Below, piece after piece: positions 3,899 through 5,768 of a stretch of 5,768 nt of DNA. This DNA is from CAYNST01 sp964399955 (lineage in GTDB: Bacteria > Pseudomonadota > Gammaproteobacteria > Pseudomonadales > Cellvibrionaceae). Position 1 is the first letter of the stretch, and each line of letters starts with the position of its first letter. Location: contig CAYNST010000164.1 in assembly GCA_964399955.1 (NCBI GenBank), positions 1 through 5,768 on the forward strand, given 5' to 3'. Made by a program: the position numbers and the translations under genes. The notes below the pieces were generated by a model, which had not been told where the DNA came from, did not search any database, and worked only from the letters and a program-made list of their open reading frames with translations.

Positions 3899-5768
3899 AT
3901 GATTTACAAGAACTGGAAATACCTGCTGGCCGCAGTGTCGGTGATGCTGGTCAGTGTGCAAGTGCATGCCAAACCGTATAAGGGTGCCGAAGTCATTACC
4001 CGCCAGGAATTCAAATTTGGCGCCTTCGAGGCCCGCATACGAGGTCCTCAAGGCTCCGGCGTTGTTACTCCGTTTTTCCTGTGGAAGCACGACTCCGAAC
4101 TGGCCGGCACAGAGTGGCAGGAGCAGGATTTTGAGCTCTTTGGCAAAAACGGTGATTACCAGACCCAGCTGATGATGCCCGGCAACCCGCGCACCGAGAA
4201 CAAAATTGATCACCGTTTGCCGACCAAAGCCTGGGAGAACTATTACACTTACCGCATGGAATGGACTCCGGAATATTTGGCATTTTATATTGACGGCAAC
4301 CTGGTTCGCCGTGAAACCGACCGAACCCGCTACGGCAAGGTTTTGGACCCCGCACGCGCGGAGCGCGCCCAAATTCGCATAGGCATCTGGGCTGGCGACT
4401 GGAGCTGGTCCGGCTTTTTTGACGAAACCGCTCTGCCTGCCGCGACCTTTGTAGAGTATCTGCAAGTATGGTCCTACACCCCGGGGGAAGGCGCTGACGG
4501 CTCTGATTTTTCACCGTTGTGGCGTGACGATTTCACCTCCGGTTTGAGCCGCGACCGTTACTGGTACGCCAACTGGACCTTTGACCGCGCAATCAATGAC
4601 TACATTCCTCAAAATGCACGAGCCATCGACGGCAAATTGGTTTTGGTGCTGACGGATAACGCCAACGCCGGCCGCTTCCCCACTGATATCCCGGCGGACA
4701 ACCCGCCCGTACCCTGGGCGCCACCACCGACCGACCCACAGGATGATTACGTACCGGTTGCAGTTCCTGGCCGGGTGCAGGCCGAGGTGGTCAGTGACTA
4801 TTACGACAGCACTTTGGGTAATCAGGGCGACGGCCGTTGCAGCACCACCAGCGTGGATGCACAGCCTACATCCGATACCGGCGGTGGCTGCAACATTGCG
4901 TGGACGACGCCCGGCGAATGGGTAGAGTATGTGATTGATGTGCCGGAAGACGGCAGCTACGATCTCACCCTGCGTGCGTCTGCCAATGCCCCTGGCCGCC
5001 GTCTGTCGGTAGACGTTGACGGCGAGAATGTCAGCGATGATCTGGATGTTCCGGCGCGCGGCTGGCAGAGCTTTGCCAACATTACCTTCCCGGTGACCCT
5101 GACGGCTGGTGAGCGCACAGTGCGAGTGAACTTCGTGACGGGTTCAACCAACCTCAATTACATAGATGTTGCTGCTCGCAGCTCAAGTGCGCCCGTTGAC
5201 CCAGTGGAGCCGGTTGATCCAGTTGACCCGGTTGATCCGGTTGATCCGAACCTGGCGGTAGGTTTGCCCGCTAGAATCGAGGCAGAAGATTTTGTTACAG
5301 CCAATGACACCACTCCGGGCAACTCGGGCGACAGTATCTGTGCTACCGGCGACGTCGATTCGCAGATTACCAGTGATACCAGCGGTTCCTGCAACATTGG
5401 CTGGACTCGTCCCGGCGAGTGGTTGGACTACACAGTGGAAAGTGCCGATGACCAGGACTTCATCCTCAACCTGCGATTGTCCAGCTCCACCGCAGACCGC
5501 ACGGTTTATGTAGAGGTCAACGGGGTGGATGTAAGTGGTTCTCTTGTTGTTCCGTCACTCGGCTGGCAGACCTACAGCAATGTGCAGGTGCCCGTCAGCT
5601 TGACGGCGGGCACGCACACAGTGCGTGTCAATTTCGAAACTGGCTTTGTCAATTTCAACTTCCTTGAATTTGTTGCGGATGATACTGCCTCAACGCCGCC
5701 TAACGAGGCGGTCGAGCCAGTTGAGCCAGTTGAGCCAGTTGAGCCAGTTGAGCCAGTTGAGCCAGTTG
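3899..5768 (+). CDS. Secreted GH16 beta-glucanase (circularly permuted lichenase type) with two CBM6 modules, 3' end missing
   Basis: Extracellular endo-beta-glucanase, most likely cutting mixed-linkage 1,3-1,4-beta-glucan. The 623 visible residues run open off the right edge. Order: Sec signal peptide (1-24, cleavage after VHA); GH16 domain (about 25-265) with the catalytic motif EQDFE, nucleophile Glu75, Asp77 and acid/base Glu79; Pro-rich linker (267-285); CBM6 (about 287-428); linker of six Val-Asp/Glu-Pro units (433-450); second CBM6 (about 455-594); and a Val-Glu-Pro linker from about 605. EXDXE without an extra residue is the lichenase/XET form, not the laminarinase/agarase form. Residues 203-252 (WRDDF, NWTFD, DGKLVLVLTD) correspond to the usual N-terminal part of lichenases, so the domain is permuted like Fibrobacter succinogenes glucanase, to which DGSDF, YTPGEG and the FDE-LP region also correspond. 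CBM6 features include AE (295-296, 462-463), PGEW, GWQ, and Cys pairs 314/331 and 481/498. At least one more module probably follows. Family is firm; exact substrate is inferred. Confidence 0.93.
   Translation, partial: MIYKNWKYLLAAVSVMLVSVQVHAKPYKGAEVITRQEFKFGAFEARIRGPQGSGVVTPFFLWKHDSELAGTEWQEQDFELFGKNGDYQTQLMMPGNPRTENKIDHRLPTKAWENYYTYRMEWTPEYLAFYIDGNLVRRETDRTRYGKVLDPARAERAQIRIGIWAGDWSWSGFFDETALPAATFVEYLQVWSYTPGEGADGSDFSPLWRDDFTSGLSRDRYWYANWTFDRAINDYIPQNARAIDGKLVLVLTDNANAGRFPTDIPADNPPVPWAPPPTDPQDDYVPVAVPGRVQAEVVSDYYDSTLGNQGDGRCSTTSVDAQPTSDTGGGCNIAWTTPGEWVEYVIDVPEDGSYDLTLRASANAPGRRLSVDVDGENVSDDLDVPARGWQSFANITFPVTLTAGERTVRVNFVTGSTNLNYIDVAARSSSAPVDPVEPVDPVDPVDPVDPNLAVGLPARIEAEDFVTANDTTPGNSGDSICATGDVDSQITSDTSGSCNIGWTRPGEWLDYTVESADDQDFILNLRLSSSTADRTVYVEVNGVDVSGSLVVPSLGWQTYSNVQVPVSLTAGTHTVRVNFETGFVNFNFLEFVADDTASTPPNEAVEPVEPVEPVEPVEPVEPV
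5195..5248 (+). repeat. Linker repeat 1: six 9-base units (Val-Asp/Glu-Pro)
   Basis: Six in-frame nine-base units encode VDP, VEP, then VDP four times, joining the two CBM6 modules. The units vary at the third codon positions (GAC or GAT; CCA or CCG; GTT or GTG). This suggests an older array under protein-level selection for an extended acidic linker. Confidence 0.85.
5711..5768 (+). repeat. Linker repeat 2: near-perfect 9-base tandem array cut by the window edge
   Basis: One unit GTCGAGCCA (5711-5719) is followed by five identical copies of GTTGAGCCA (5720-5764) and the start of another (5765-5768). It encodes a Val-Glu-Pro linker after the second CBM6. Exact nucleotide identity between units indicates recent expansion or homogenisation, so copy number may differ among strains. 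The full length is not visible. Confidence 0.9.

Noticed and set aside
5158..5397. Minus-strand frame with a Gly-Ser-Thr repeat
   Set aside because: It is the antisense shadow of the Val-Asp-Pro linker repeat and lies inside the glucanase gene.
5195..5768. Regular repeats as a possible CRISPR array
   Set aside because: Units are nine bases, contiguous without spacers and in frame; they are protein linker codons.

Overview
The window reads as chromosomal DNA from a gammaproteobacterium that degrades polysaccharides. I judge this from the Escherichia coli-like YqjG and YqaE proteins, the BON-MscS channel, moderately high GC by eye, and a secreted multi-modular glucanase with acidic proline-rich linkers. 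Such linkers are typical of Cellvibrio/Saccharophagus-type bacteria. The order-level guess is an inference and is not proven here.

All four supported genes lie on the + strand, separated by fairly long intergenic stretches, so they look like separate transcription units rather than one operon. Bases 1-418 hold no convincing gene but contain a compound hairpin (293-347). Bases 419-1834 encode a mechanosensitive channel of the MscS family with a secretory N-terminus and a periplasmic BON domain. Bases 2018-2176 encode a 52-residue Pmp3/YqaE-type membrane peptide, followed by a hairpin. Bases 2315-3310 encode a glutathionyl-hydroquinone reductase (YqjG/Ecm4 type) with its own promoter-like sequence. 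Bases 3311-3898 form a 588-base non-coding stretch rich in inverted repeats. From 3899 to the right edge runs an incomplete gene for a secreted beta-glucanase: signal peptide, GH16 catalytic domain, two CBM6 carbohydrate-binding modules, and two repetitive Val-acid-Pro linkers. The window ends inside the second linker.

The first two genes suit envelope and osmotic stress, and the third suits quinone/glutathione redox repair in the cytosol. The fourth belongs to extracellular glucan breakdown and has no obvious functional link to the others. The most notable item is the glucanase: the strand-forming segment normally found at the N-terminus of GH16 lichenases lies after the catalytic motif. This is the same circular permutation known from the Fibrobacter succinogenes 1,3-1,4-beta-glucanase, here combined with CBM6 modules. 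I found no CRISPR array, tRNA, rRNA, insertion sequence, phage gene or defence system.
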